From Siccirubricoccus phaeus (GTDB taxonomy: Bacteria > Pseudomonadota > Alphaproteobacteria > Acetobacterales > Acetobacteraceae), in the NCBI RefSeq assembly GCF_008360935.1, contig NZ_SRXO01000003.1:62001-126000 (forward strand): 64,000 bases of DNA, written 5' to 3'. The translations under genes were made by a program, and so were the position numbers. Every line of letters starts with the position of its first letter. The first letter of the stretch is position 1. The notes beneath the pieces were generated by a model. The model had not been told where the DNA came from, made no database searches, and was given only the letters and a program-made list of their open reading frames with translations. Below are positions 50,168 through 58,861 of the stretch, piece by piece.

Positions 50168-51778
50168 TCAGCTCCGGTAGAGGTCGCGGAAGTCGATCTG
50201 GCGATAGTACTGGTAGGTGTAGCCTTCGATCTTCGGCGTCATCACCGCCTCGTGATTCGGTTGCCAAAGGAAGATCTCCGGCACCTCGCGGCCGAGAATG
50301 CCAACCATCTTGCGGCACATCTCGGCGTATTTGGCCTGGTCCAGCTCGTACTGCGCCGCCTCGGTCAGCTCATTCACCTCCGTGTTGTTGAAGGCGCTGA
50401 AGTTCCAGCGCTGGTCGCGGGTGAAGTAGAGCTTGAGGTAGTAATCCGTCTCGGGCAGCCAAGCGGTGGCACCGTCGATAAACATCGGCATGCGCTTTTC
50501 GGCCTGGAAGGTGTTGAACTGCGCATCCGGCAGTTTCTGGATCTCGACGGTGATGCCGATCTTCGCCAGCGCTTCCTTCAGCAGCGCACCGACCGGTTCA
50601 TTCGCCGCGGCCTGGCTGGCGGAGAGCGCAAAGGTGGTGTTGAAGCCGTTGGGGAAGCCGGCCTCCGTCAGCAGCTGCTTCGCCTTGGCCAGGTTAGTGT
50701 GCTGCGGCATCGGAATGGGGAAGTCCGCGGTCGGCGGCAGCTCCGTCCAATCGCCGCCATAAAGCCTGGCGCCGCGGCCGAAGATGGAGGCCTGGAACAT
50801 GTCCTCATAGGGCAGGGCAGCGGCGATGGCCTGGCGGACCTTGACGTTGTCGAAGGGCGCCATCCTGGTGTTCATCGCTATGTGGGTGAAGCCGTTGGCG
50901 ATGGGCGTGCCGAAGACCTTCACCCGCCCGCGCTGCTGCAGCGCCGGGATGTCGCTGGCCAGCAGGTCGATGGAGAGGTCGGCATCGCCGCGCTCGATCA
51001 GATTGGCCCGGGTGGCGGCTTCCGGCACGGTCTGGCTGATGATGCGTCGGAAATAGGGCAGCTTGCCATCCACCCCCTGCGTCCAATTGTCGTTCCGACG
51101 TAGCACCACCTGCTCGCCTGGTTTGAAGCTTTCCACCGTATAGGCGCCGCTGCCCGCGGTGTTCTCCTTCATCCAATTCTGAGCCCAAGGGTCGTCCGCC
51201 GTGGCGTGCTTCTTTGCCAGAGTGCTGTTGATGATGATGCAGTAGGGCACGCAAAGATTCATCAGGGCGCGGCGGTCGGGCTTCGGCAGCCGCACCTCGA
51301 TCGTCATCGGGTCCAGCACGGCGAATTGGTCGGGGCTGGTGTAGCTACTGATCTGAAGCTGGCTCTTGGCCAGGGAGTTGGCGGTGACGTGGCGGTCGAG
51401 CGACCACTTCACATCCGCCGCCGTCACCGGGCTGCCATCGTGGAATTTGGCATTCCGGCGCAGCTTGAGGGTGATCTTCAGCCCGTCGGGAGAAACGGTG
51501 AAGCTCTCCGCCAGCTCGCCGCGGATATTGGTGTGATCGAAGACGAAGCCGCCGGGGACGGGCTTGCGGCCGAAAGCCACCAGCCGGTCATAGGTGTGCA
51601 TCGCCAGGCCGAAGGATTCCCGGGTGGATCCCGGCATGGTCAGATCCAGCGTATTGATAGCATTGCCCGTCACCTGACGTAGAGTCTCGGCACGGCTCTG
51701 CGCCAGGGCAGGCGTGCCGGCAGCGGCAAGGGCGGCTCCGGCGGTGGTGGCGAACAGGTCCCGGCGGGTGAGATGCAT
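50168..51778 (-). CDS. Peptide-type ABC transporter substrate-binding protein
   Basis: From the ATG at 51778 the protein has 536 residues. The leader MHLTRRDLFATTAGAALAAA has a twin-Arg-like pattern with cleavage near TPALAQS. The mature chain is a family 5 (SBP_bac_5) binding protein: FDHTNIRGELAESFTVSPDG, LKITLKLRRNAKFHDGSPVT, AADVKWSLDRHV and LIERGDADLSIDLLASDIPA, then FTHIAMNTRMAPFDNVKVRQ. It binds peptide-like ligands in the periplasm. It starts the four-gene transport operon, 186 bases from the SDR gene, same strand. Confidence 0.93.
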   Translation of the reverse strand: MHLTRRDLFATTAGAALAAAGTPALAQSRAETLRQVTGNAINTLDLTMPGSTRESFGLAMHTYDRLVAFGRKPVPGGFVFDHTNIRGELAESFTVSPDGLKITLKLRRNAKFHDGSPVTAADVKWSLDRHVTANSLAKSQLQISSYTSPDQFAVLDPMTIEVRLPKPDRRALMNLCVPYCIIINSTLAKKHATADDPWAQNWMKENTAGSGAYTVESFKPGEQVVLRRNDNWTQGVDGKLPYFRRIISQTVPEAATRANLIERGDADLSIDLLASDIPALQQRGRVKVFGTPIANGFTHIAMNTRMAPFDNVKVRQAIAAALPYEDMFQASIFGRGARLYGGDWTELPPTADFPIPMPQHTNLAKAKQLLTEAGFPNGFNTTFALSASQAAANEPVGALLKEALAKIGITVEIQKLPDAQFNTFQAEKRMPMFIDGATAWLPETDYYLKLYFTRDQRWNFSAFNNTEVNELTEAAQYELDQAKYAEMCRKMVGILGREVPEIFLWQPNHEAVMTPKIEGYTYQYYRQIDFRDLYRS

Positions 51779-51964
51779 GGTCGGCCTCCGTGTTGCGCTG
51801 CACCATGCAAGCTGCATGCCGAGCGCCAGGCGGCGGGCGGCGTGCCGGCCGGGCTGACGGCAAGCAGGATGCCGGTCGCGCAGGCTGCCCGCGGTCCGGA
51901 AGAGCTTCGCCGGTGGCGCCGCCTTGGGCAGGATGCCCAGGCGCTGCGAGCGGAAGCGGCAGGC

Positions 51965-52720
51965 TCAGGCGGCCAGCCAGCCGCCATCCACCACCAGCGT
52001 GGTGCCGGTGGTGAAACCGGCCGTCGCCAGATGCAGCACCGCTTCGGCCACCTCCTCCGCCTGGCCGAAGCGCTTCATGGCGTGGCGGTTTCGGGACGTC
52101 TCCATCGCCGCCGCCGGGTCCGGCCGCCGTTCGAAGCTGCGGCGGAGCAGGGGCGTGTCAATTGCCCCGGGCACCACCGCATTCACCCGGATGCCATCGG
52201 CGGCGAAATCCAGTGCCATGGTCCGCGTCAGGCCGAGAATGGCGCCTTTGGCAGCGATATAGGCGCTGTTGCCGGCGCCGCCGGCGAAGGCGAGCTGGGA
52301 TGAGGTGGTGATGATCGCCCCGCCGCCTTGCCGCTGCATGGCCGGAATCACCGCCCGTGCCCAGAGCCAGGTGCCGCCGACATGCACGCGGAAGACGGCG
52401 TCCCAATCCTCGGGCGCGGTCGTCAGCACCGTGCCCCCGACGGAAAACCCCGCCGCAGCGTAGAGCAGGTCAATCCGCCCGAACCGCGCAAGAATCGCCG
52501 CCGCATCCACCGCCGCTGCGTCGGGCGCGCCGACATCGGAGCAGCGGGTCATCGCTTCGCCGCCCAAGGCGGCGATCTCGGCCGCCACCGCCTCGGCCGC
52601 CGCCGCGTCGCGGTCGACCAGCGCCAGTTTCGCGCCTTCCCGGGCGAAGAGCAGTGCTGTGGCGCGGCCGATGCCCGAGCCGCCGCCGGTGATCACCGCA
52701 ACCTGTTCCTGCAGCTTCAT
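51965..52720 (-). CDS. Short-chain dehydrogenase/reductase
   Basis: Protein of 251 residues. Cofactor site TGGGSGIG at residues 11-18, D in LALVDRDAAAAEAVAAEIAA favouring NAD(H), and catalytic Ser in TTSSQLAFAGGAGNSAYIAA with Tyr and Lys (YIAAK). RVNAVVPGAIDTPLLRRSFE completes the pattern. A complete classical SDR, substrate unknown. It is between the hydrolase/PRTase pair and the peptide ABC operon on the same strand. Confidence 0.93.
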   Translation of the reverse strand: MKLQEQVAVITGGGSGIGRATALLFAREGAKLALVDRDAAAAEAVAAEIAALGGEAMTRCSDVGAPDAAAVDAAAILARFGRIDLLYAAAGFSVGGTVLTTAPEDWDAVFRVHVGGTWLWARAVIPAMQRQGGGAIITTSSQLAFAGGAGNSAYIAAKGAILGLTRTMALDFAADGIRVNAVVPGAIDTPLLRRSFERRPDPAAAMETSRNRHAMKRFGQAEEVAEAVLHLATAGFTTGTTLVVDGGWLAA

Positions 52721-52804
52721 CGCCCTCTCCTCGAGATGAGATCCTGCTCGAGCGATGCAAGAACGGGGCGAGAAAGGGTTGCAGCTTCTTGCGCCGCCTG
52801 GCGC

Positions 52805-53929
52805 CTACGCCCGCAGGAATTCCAGCAGCGCCGAGATGACTGCCGCAGGCTGTTCCTGCTGCACCCAATGCCCGGCGCCGGGGATCAGGGACACGCGCGC
52901 CATCCGCGTGCAGGCCTCACGCTGCATGCGCTCCAGCGCCCCGGGCGTCTGATGGATGCCCCAATCGTTGGCGCCGGCGATGAAGGTGGCGGGGATCTCG
53001 ATCCGGCACCCGGCGAAAAGTTCGGTCTCGGCCTCAAAGAGGCGGCTGGTGCGGCAGCGATACCAGTTCAGCCCGCCCTGAAAGCCGGTGCGGCCATACT
53101 CCGTGGCATAGACCTGCAACTCCGCCTCCGGCAGCCAGGCACAGGCGGCGATCTCGGCCGCCGAGGGCATCTCCGGCGCCACCTGCGCCGCCATGCCGCA
53201 ATCGAGGTCCATGACGTAATAGCGCGGCAGCTTCACCAGCTCCTCCGCGCTCCAGGCGGCGAGGGGGAAGGGCCGGTTTGGCGCCCAATCGGCGCTCTTC
53301 ACATGGTAGTAGGCGCGCAGAAAGGCAGGCAGCCCCTGCGGCGCCTGCCACATCTCGGCATTGGCCGGACGAGTGGAATAGTACCATTGATAGTGCTTGC
53401 GTCCGAGCGCAGCGAGCGCCGCATGAACATCCGTCGCCGGGGGCGGCGGCGCCTCCCCCAGAGGTAAAGGCGGGATGCCGGTGAAGGGCGCGCTCATCAG
53501 CGCCACCCGGTGGAAGATGTCGGGCCGCAGCAGCGCGCACCAGGCCGCGACGGGGGAGCCGAAATCATGCCCGACCACCGCCGCGGCCTTCCGGTGGCCG
53601 AGGGCGGCGACCAGCCCCAACACGTCCCGCACCAGGCTGAAGATACGGAAGGGGGCGAGATCGGTGTCGTAATCGGCGCTCCAGCCCAGGGTGCGGCCAT
53701 AGCCACGTTGGTCCGGCGCCACCACATGGTAGCCGGCCTCGGCCAGGGCCGGCATCACCTTGCGCCAGGAATAGGCCAGTTCCGGAAAGCCGTGCAGCAG
53801 CAGCAGAAGCGGGCGGCCGGGTTGCTCGTGCCCCGCTTCCAGCAGGTGCAGGGTCAGGCCGTTGATGCCGGCAATGTGCCGTGCACGGATGCCGGCCGGC
53901 AGCAATGCTGCTTCGAGCGGTGTGATCAT
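52805..53929 (-). CDS. Alpha/beta hydrolase (epoxide hydrolase-like)
   Basis: Protein of 374 residues. LLLHGFPELAYSWRKVMPAL followed by YHVVAPDQRGYGRTLGW, the nucleophile elbow VGHDFGSPVAAWCALLRPDI with Asp rather than Ser, and the C-terminal GAGHWVQQEQP for the catalytic His, are the epoxide hydrolase/haloalkane dehalogenase pattern. HGFPE (HGxP oxyanion turn) also supports an epoxide hydrolase. Its ATG overlaps the phosphoribosyltransferase stop codon (ATGA), so the two are co-translated. The substrate is unknown. Confidence 0.9.
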   Translation of the reverse strand: MITPLEAALLPAGIRARHIAGINGLTLHLLEAGHEQPGRPLLLLLHGFPELAYSWRKVMPALAEAGYHVVAPDQRGYGRTLGWSADYDTDLAPFRIFSLVRDVLGLVAALGHRKAAAVVGHDFGSPVAAWCALLRPDIFHRVALMSAPFTGIPPLPLGEAPPPPATDVHAALAALGRKHYQWYYSTRPANAEMWQAPQGLPAFLRAYYHVKSADWAPNRPFPLAAWSAEELVKLPRYYVMDLDCGMAAQVAPEMPSAAEIAACAWLPEAELQVYATEYGRTGFQGGLNWYRCRTSRLFEAETELFAGCRIEIPATFIAGANDWGIHQTPGALERMQREACTRMARVSLIPGAGHWVQQEQPAAVISALLEFLRA

Positions 53930-54627
53930 GGCGTCCTCCTGGTCTCACCATGATGCCTGAGCGGGAAAGCGATGTCGCGGGGCGCGGTGGCCTCCAGGGG
54001 CAACCAGCCTTCCGGGCTGCGGCGGAACAGCGGCGTCGCGCAGGCGGCGACGATCGGCATTGCCAGCGGCCAGGTGGCGCGCCAGCGATCCCCCTGCGCC
54101 ATGGCGACGCAGAAGGCCACCGGCATGCAGCCCGCGCGTGCCAATAGGGCCAGGGCGGCGAGGGCGGAGCGGCCGGTGGAGATCACGTCGTCCACCACCA
54201 GCACGCGACGCCCGGCCAATCTCGGCAGAAGGCGCGGGTCGAGCCACATCCGCCGCTCGCCCGGGCTGGTGGAGGAGGCAAGCGGGACGGAGAGCGCCTC
54301 CTCATACCACAGCTTGCGGGAATAGCCGGGGGCGACCCAATTCCGGTGGCCCAGCGTTTCCGCCACCAGCGAGCCGAAGACATGGCCGAGGGTGGGCAGC
54401 CCCACCACCACCTCCGGCGCGAAGGGCACCGTCGCCTCGGCCATCCATCGGGCCAATTGGCGGGCCACCGGGAAGCTCGCCTGGTTGGCGATGAGGCCGC
54501 CGACGGCGATCTCGCCGTAATCCCGCAGTGGCAGGCGCAGCGCGCGGCCGTCCGGCATCCTGGCCAGCATGTCCGCTTGGCGTGGCCCGTCCGGGGCAAG
54601 GGCTTCGAATCCCTGCCAGAATTCCAT
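53926..54627 (-). CDS. Phosphoribosyltransferase-family protein
   Basis: Protein of 233 residues. The PRPP-binding loop RRVLVVDDVISTGRSALAAL is at about residue 140, and VVVGLPTLGHVFGSLVAETL and NWVAPGYSRKLWYEEALSVP precede it. This is the type I PRTase fold, of the orotate/xanthine/adenine kind, but the base-specific hood cannot be assigned. The start gives MEFWQGFEALAPDGPRQADM; no membrane segment is present. It overlaps the downstream hydrolase gene by 4 bases and lies in the ABC/dioxygenase gene run, which suggests salvage or sensing of a heterocyclic base or a transport-linked reaction. Confidence 0.85.
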   Translation of the reverse strand: MEFWQGFEALAPDGPRQADMLARMPDGRALRLPLRDYGEIAVGGLIANQASFPVARQLARWMAEATVPFAPEVVVGLPTLGHVFGSLVAETLGHRNWVAPGYSRKLWYEEALSVPLASSTSPGERRMWLDPRLLPRLAGRRVLVVDDVISTGRSALAALALLARAGCMPVAFCVAMAQGDRWRATWPLAMPIVAACATPLFRRSPEGWLPLEATAPRDIAFPLRHHGETRRTP

Positions 54628-54700
54628 CAGCGGCGGAGGCGGAAGAACGGGGGCGTCGCAGGCATCGGATCGATTCCGTGAAGGCCGAGGCGGCCCGGGG

Positions 54701-55582
54701 TCATGACACTTTCATCACCTCGGCGGGGTTGGCGCGCGGGTCGCGCCGATCCCAGCGCCCGGCTTCGACCGTCGCGATGAACTCGGCGAGGAAGCGGTTG
54801 AAGAGCTCCGGCTCCTCGAGGTTCAAGGTATGGCCGGTTTTCGGGAAGACAGCGAGGCCGGCGCGCGGGACGACCCGCTTCAGATAAAGCGCGGGCTGCA
54901 GGCAGTGGTCATCCTCATCGCCGGTCATCACCAGGGTCGGCAAATCCATGGCCCGGAAGCCGGCTTCGAGGTCGTAGAGCGAGGGGCGGCGGGCCTGCAC
55001 GCCGCGCATGGTGGCGGCTGAGCCGGCGCTGGAATGCTCGCCGAGCTGGGTCGCGAATTCCTGCCAGCCGCGCGGATCCTTGTTCTGGTATTGCACGCGG
55101 GAGGCGCCGATGGCGTAGGTCGGCGCAAAGGCCTCGGCGCCCTGGCTTTCGAAGCCCTCGGCGACGGCGAGCGAGACGCCGCGGAAATACTCTTCGAATT
55201 GCTTCTCCGCGCCGTAACCGGCGCCGGCCGCCACGATGGAAAGGGCGCGGTCCGCATGGGTCAGGCCGAAATGCAAGGCGCAGAAGCCGCCCATGGAGAG
55301 CCCGACGATATGCGCCCTGGCGACGCCGAGCGCGTCCAGCACGGCGAGCGCATCGGCGACGGCGATGGCCTGGCTGTAGCGCTCGATCTCCGCCGGGATA
55401 TCGGATGGCGGGTAGCCGCGCGCGGCATAGGTGATGCAGCGATGGCGGCGGGCGAAGGCGCGGAGCTGCGGCTCCCAGCTTCGATGGTCGCCGCCGAATT
55501 CGTGGATGAAGAGGATCGGAGTGCCGCTGCCGGCTTCCTCGACCCAGAGTTTCACGCCGTCAGGCGCGGTGATGTGGGGCAT
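54701..55582 (-). CDS. Alpha/beta hydrolase (3-oxoadipate enol-lactonase-like)
   Basis: Protein of 293 residues. ILFIHEFGGDHRSWEPQLRA, GLSMGGFCALHFGLTHADRA with the nucleophile Ser (GLSMGG), VMTGDEDDHCLQPALYLKRV with the acidic residue and FPKTGHTLNLEEPELFNRFL with the catalytic His make a full Ser-Asp-His triad. This resembles the PcaD/esterase group that opens lactones and esters. It lies 73 bases upstream of the phosphoribosyltransferase gene, same strand. The substrate is unknown. Confidence 0.92.
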   Translation of the reverse strand: MPHITAPDGVKLWVEEAGSGTPILFIHEFGGDHRSWEPQLRAFARRHRCITYAARGYPPSDIPAEIERYSQAIAVADALAVLDALGVARAHIVGLSMGGFCALHFGLTHADRALSIVAAGAGYGAEKQFEEYFRGVSLAVAEGFESQGAEAFAPTYAIGASRVQYQNKDPRGWQEFATQLGEHSSAGSAATMRGVQARRPSLYDLEAGFRAMDLPTLVMTGDEDDHCLQPALYLKRVVPRAGLAVFPKTGHTLNLEEPELFNRFLAEFIATVEAGRWDRRDPRANPAEVMKVS

Positions 55583-55739
55583 GGTTGACCTTCAATTGGT
55601 GGCCCCGCGAAGGCGAGTGCGGGGTGCCAGGGATATTGCCGTGATGGATAGGATCGCGTCCGGGCGCGCCTAGGAGTGCACGGCAGCCGCCCCTGCACGC
55701 TCGATACGACGTCACATCGAGCCTGGCGCCATCGCGCAT

Positions 55740-56522
55740 CTAGATGATGCTCCCGCGGGAGGCGATGCCGCCATCGATGGTGACGATGGTGCCGGTGATG
55801 TAGCCGGCACGCGGCGAAGCAAGGAAAAGAATGAGGTCCGCCACCTCCTCTGCCGTCGCCGGCCGCTTGCCCGGGTATTTGTCGAACAGCTCCTGCCAAC
55901 GTCCTTCCTCGCCATACCAGTCGAGGGCACGCCGCTTCATCAACTTCACCATGCGATCGGTCGCCACAGGCCCGGGATTAACCCCCACCACCCGGACGCC
56001 ATGGTCCAGTGAGACGGCGCCGAGCGCCTTGGTGAAAGCCATCAGGCTGGCATTACCGGCGGAGCCTGCAATGTAGCGCGCATCGAAATTCTCGCCGGAA
56101 TTGCCGATATCGTTCACGATGACGCCGTGGCCACGTGTCACCATCCGGCCGTAGTAGACCCGGGTCAGGCTGATATAGCCGAACACCTTCAGATCCCAGC
56201 CGCGGCGCCAGGCGGCATCGTCCACCACATCGATAGGGCCGGCCGGGATATCGCCGGCATTGTTCACCAGGATCTCCACCTCGCCAACCGCGGCGGCCAG
56301 GGCCTGCATGGCGGCATCGTTCGAGAGATCCATGGCGTGGCAGGTGACGGCGACATCGTACTTCGCCCGGATCGCGCCGCGGGCCGCCTCCAGCAGCTCG
56401 GCGGAACGGGCGGCGAGGTGAAGGTGGCAGCCCTCGGCGGCAAAGGCCTCGGCGCAGGCAAGGCCGATGCCCTTGGAGGCGCCGGTGATCAGCACCGTGG
56501 CGCCGGCAAGCTTCATGTCCAT
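55740..56522 (-). CDS. Short-chain dehydrogenase/reductase-like protein lacking the catalytic Lys
   Basis: From the ATG at 56522 the protein has 260 residues. The cofactor site VLITGASKGIGLACAEAFAA, NNAGDIP and VIVNDIGNSGENFDARYIAG are present. The usual Tyr-x-x-x-Lys reads YIAGS (Tyr, then Ser in place of Lys), confirmed from the codons TAC-ATT-GCA-GGC-TCC. VNPGPVATDRMVKLMKRRAL and GTIVTIDGGIASRGSII are SDR-like. The missing Lys suggests changed chemistry or a non-catalytic role. It lies 16 bases after the ABC permease gene, same strand. Confidence 0.88.
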   Translation of the reverse strand: MDMKLAGATVLITGASKGIGLACAEAFAAEGCHLHLAARSAELLEAARGAIRAKYDVAVTCHAMDLSNDAAMQALAAAVGEVEILVNNAGDIPAGPIDVVDDAAWRRGWDLKVFGYISLTRVYYGRMVTRGHGVIVNDIGNSGENFDARYIAGSAGNASLMAFTKALGAVSLDHGVRVVGVNPGPVATDRMVKLMKRRALDWYGEEGRWQELFDKYPGKRPATAEEVADLILFLASPRAGYITGTIVTIDGGIASRGSII

Positions 56523-56538
56523 GGTCGCAAGGTCCCGA

Positions 56539-57276
56539 TCATCGCCAGAACACCACCCGTCGCTCCAGCACGCCGACCGCGCCGAAGAAGGCCAGGCTGA
56601 GCAGGGAGGCAAGCAGGATCGCTGCCCAGACGCGGAGGAAATCGATCTGCAACACCGCCTCGTAGATCGTCCAGCCGAGGCCGGACTGGCTGCCGAGCAT
56701 CTCCGTCACGATCGCCACGATCATGCTGCGCACGGTGGAGACGCGGAGCCCGATCGCGATGTCGGGCAGTGCCGCGGGCAGTCGCAGCCGCCGCATCACG
56801 CCGAGCCGGGACGCGCCGAAGCTGCGCAGCAGGGCGATGCCGGCAGGATCCACCCGCAACAGCCCGTCCAGCGTGTTGAGGAAGACGGTGAAGCCGACGA
56901 CGAAGGCGACCATCACGATCTTGGAGAGCGGCCCGGTGCCAAACCAAAGCAAAGCAAGCGGAGCATAGGCGGCGACCGGGACGGCGTTGACCGCGATGAT
57001 CACCGGCAGCAGCAGCCGACGCAGCGGGGCTGCCAGCGCCAGCAGCATGGCGAGCAGGATGCCGAGCACGGCGCCGATGGCGTAGCCAGCCAGCGCCTCC
57101 TGCCCCGTGGCCAGCATGGCGGGCAGCAGGCTGGCGCGTGCCGCCCAGGTGGTGACGAGAATGCCGCTCGGCGGTGGCAGGATCCAGGGCGGCACGCCGA
57201 ACAGCCGCACCACCCCCTCCCACAACAGCAGGAAGAGCGCGGCTCCGAGCAGCCCGTCGCGCAGCGCGCCGCTCAC
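56539..57276 (-). CDS. ABC transporter permease (NMT1/SsuC type), distal copy
   Basis: Protein of 245 residues read from a GTG start whose bases overlap the previous stop codon (GTGA). Six helices are expected. The EAA loop is represented by LLRSFGASRLGVMRRLRLPA followed by ALPDIAIGLRVSTVRSMIVA. This is the SsuC/ThiX/TauC type of inner-membrane subunit. It forms a two-permease transporter with the paralogue directly upstream. The open frame further upstream is inside that gene. Confidence 0.9.
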   Translation of the reverse strand: MSGALRDGLLGAALFLLLWEGVVRLFGVPPWILPPPSGILVTTWAARASLLPAMLATGQEALAGYAIGAVLGILLAMLLALAAPLRRLLLPVIIAVNAVPVAAYAPLALLWFGTGPLSKIVMVAFVVGFTVFLNTLDGLLRVDPAGIALLRSFGASRLGVMRRLRLPAALPDIAIGLRVSTVRSMIVAIVTEMLGSQSGLGWTIYEAVLQIDFLRVWAAILLASLLSLAFFGAVGVLERRVVFWR

Positions 57277-58022
57277 AACTCCTCCCGCCAGAAGACCAAA
57301 GCGCGCTCGGCCAGCGCCACCAAGGCGAAGAGGGCGCTGCCCACCGCCGCGGCGGCGAGGATAGCGGCCCAGATCGCCACCACCTGCTCGTTGAACAGCG
57401 CTGCCAGCAGCATGGCGCCCACCCCCTGGGTCGCGCCGAACCATTCACCGACGATGGCGCCGGCCAGCGCCAGTGGCGCGGACAGGCGGAGCGCGGTGAA
57501 GATGCGCGGCAGCGCAGCGGGCAGGCGGAGCTTCCACAGCAATTCGCGCGAGCCGGCGCCGAAGCTGCGCAGCAGCGCCACCTGGCGAGGATCTACCGCC
57601 TCGATGCCTGCCAGGGTGTTGACCGTGACGGGGAAGAAGGTGAGGTAGAAGGCGATCGCCGCCTTGGCCGCCAGGGTATTGCCGAACCACAGCACCACGA
57701 TGGCGCCGAAGGCGATGACCGGCACGGTTTGTGAGACGACGAAGAGCGGCAGCACCATCCGCCGCAGCCGGGGCAGATGCGCAAAGGCGATGCCGCCGGC
57801 GATACCGACCAGCGCCCCCATGGCGAAGCCCGCGGTCGCCTCCGCCAAGGTCACCAGGAAAGCCGATTGATAGGCCGGCCAGAGCGCGGCGATGGCCCCC
57901 AGCACCTGGCGCAGCGGCGGCAGATAGAATGGGCTGATGCCGAAGCCGAGCACCGCCCCTTCCCAGAGGAGCGCGATCAGCAGCAGCGGCGCGGCCAGTC
58001 GGGGCAGGGTGCGCCAGCTCAT
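57273..58022 (-). CDS. ABC transporter permease (NMT1/SsuC type), proximal copy
   Basis: Protein of 249 residues with six helices and the coupling loop EAVDPRQVALLRSFGAGSRE followed by LLWKLRLPAALPRIFTALRL, then APLALAGAIVGEWFGATQGV. Typical of SsuC/TauC/ThiX-type permeases. It overlaps the ATPase gene (ATGA) and the second permease gene (GTGA). Two different permease genes rather than one suggests a heterodimeric channel. Confidence 0.92.
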   Translation of the reverse strand: MSWRTLPRLAAPLLLIALLWEGAVLGFGISPFYLPPLRQVLGAIAALWPAYQSAFLVTLAEATAGFAMGALVGIAGGIAFAHLPRLRRMVLPLFVVSQTVPVIAFGAIVVLWFGNTLAAKAAIAFYLTFFPVTVNTLAGIEAVDPRQVALLRSFGAGSRELLWKLRLPAALPRIFTALRLSAPLALAGAIVGEWFGATQGVGAMLLAALFNEQVVAIWAAILAAAAVGSALFALVALAERALVFWREEL

Positions 58023-58861
58023 GGGCCGTTCGCCGCAAAGGCCTTCAGGCTTTCCTCCTCCACCGCCTCCAGCAGCTCGCGCTTGAGGGCCATGAACTCC
58101 GGCGCGGTCAGCAGGCTGGGCTGGCGCGGGCGGGGCAGGGGGATAGTGCGGTCGAGCGTGATACGGCCGGGCCGCGCGCTCATCACCGTCACCCGGTCGC
58201 CGAGGAAGATCGCCTCGTCGATGTCATGGGTGATGAAGAGGATGGTGCGGCGGTAGCGCGACCAAAGGTCCAGCAGCCAGCGCTGCATCAGCGCCCTGGT
58301 CAGCGCGTCCAGCGCGCCGAAGGGCTCGTCCAGCAGCATCACCTCGCGGTCGAAGAGGAAGGTTCGCATCAGCGCCACGCGCTGCCGCATACCCCCGGAA
58401 AGCTGCTGCGGATAATGGTTCTCGAAGCCCTTCAGGCCGAATTCGGCGGCCATGCTCCGAGCCAGCTCACGCGCCTCGCGCTTCTTCTGCCCCTGGATCT
58501 CGGCGGCGAGGATGGCGTTGTCCAGCACAGTGCGCCAGGGCAGCAGCAGGTCGCGCTGCGGCATGAAGGCGATGCGGCCGAGCAGTGAGCCAGACGGGGC
58601 AGGCGCGCCGTCCAGCAGCAGGGTGCCACCTGGATCAGGCTCCAGCAGCCCGGCCAGAATGTTGAAGAGCGTGCTCTTGCCGCAGCCGGAGGGGCCGATG
58701 AGGGTAACGAACTCGCCCTCCGCGATGGACAAATCCACCCGGTCCAGCGCCCGCACCGCACCGAAGCTGCGGGCGACGCCATTGAGGCTGAGCTTCACCC
58801 GGCCGACGGGCGGCGCGGCGACTGTCAGTTGTGCGTCGAGCCGCTCCGCCGCCCCCGTCAT
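58019..58861 (-). CDS. ABC transporter ATPase (SsuB/TauB/ThiZ type)
   Basis: Protein of 280 residues. Walker A GPSGCGKST, Q-loop PQRDLLLPWRTVLDN, signature LSGGMRQRVALMRTFLFDRE, Walker B VMLLDEPFGALDALTR and H-loop ILFITHDIDEAIFLGDRVTV are all intact. The sequence PFGALD with WR after the Q-loop is typical of nitrate/sulfonate/pyrimidine-type importers. It drives import through the two permeases that follow. Start and stop codons overlap both neighbours by 4 bases. Confidence 0.94.
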   Translation of the reverse strand: MTGAAERLDAQLTVAAPPVGRVKLSLNGVARSFGAVRALDRVDLSIAEGEFVTLIGPSGCGKSTLFNILAGLLEPDPGGTLLLDGAPAPSGSLLGRIAFMPQRDLLLPWRTVLDNAILAAEIQGQKKREARELARSMAAEFGLKGFENHYPQQLSGGMRQRVALMRTFLFDREVMLLDEPFGALDALTRALMQRWLLDLWSRYRRTILFITHDIDEAIFLGDRVTVMSARPGRITLDRTIPLPRPRQPSLLTAPEFMALKRELLEAVEEESLKAFAANGP

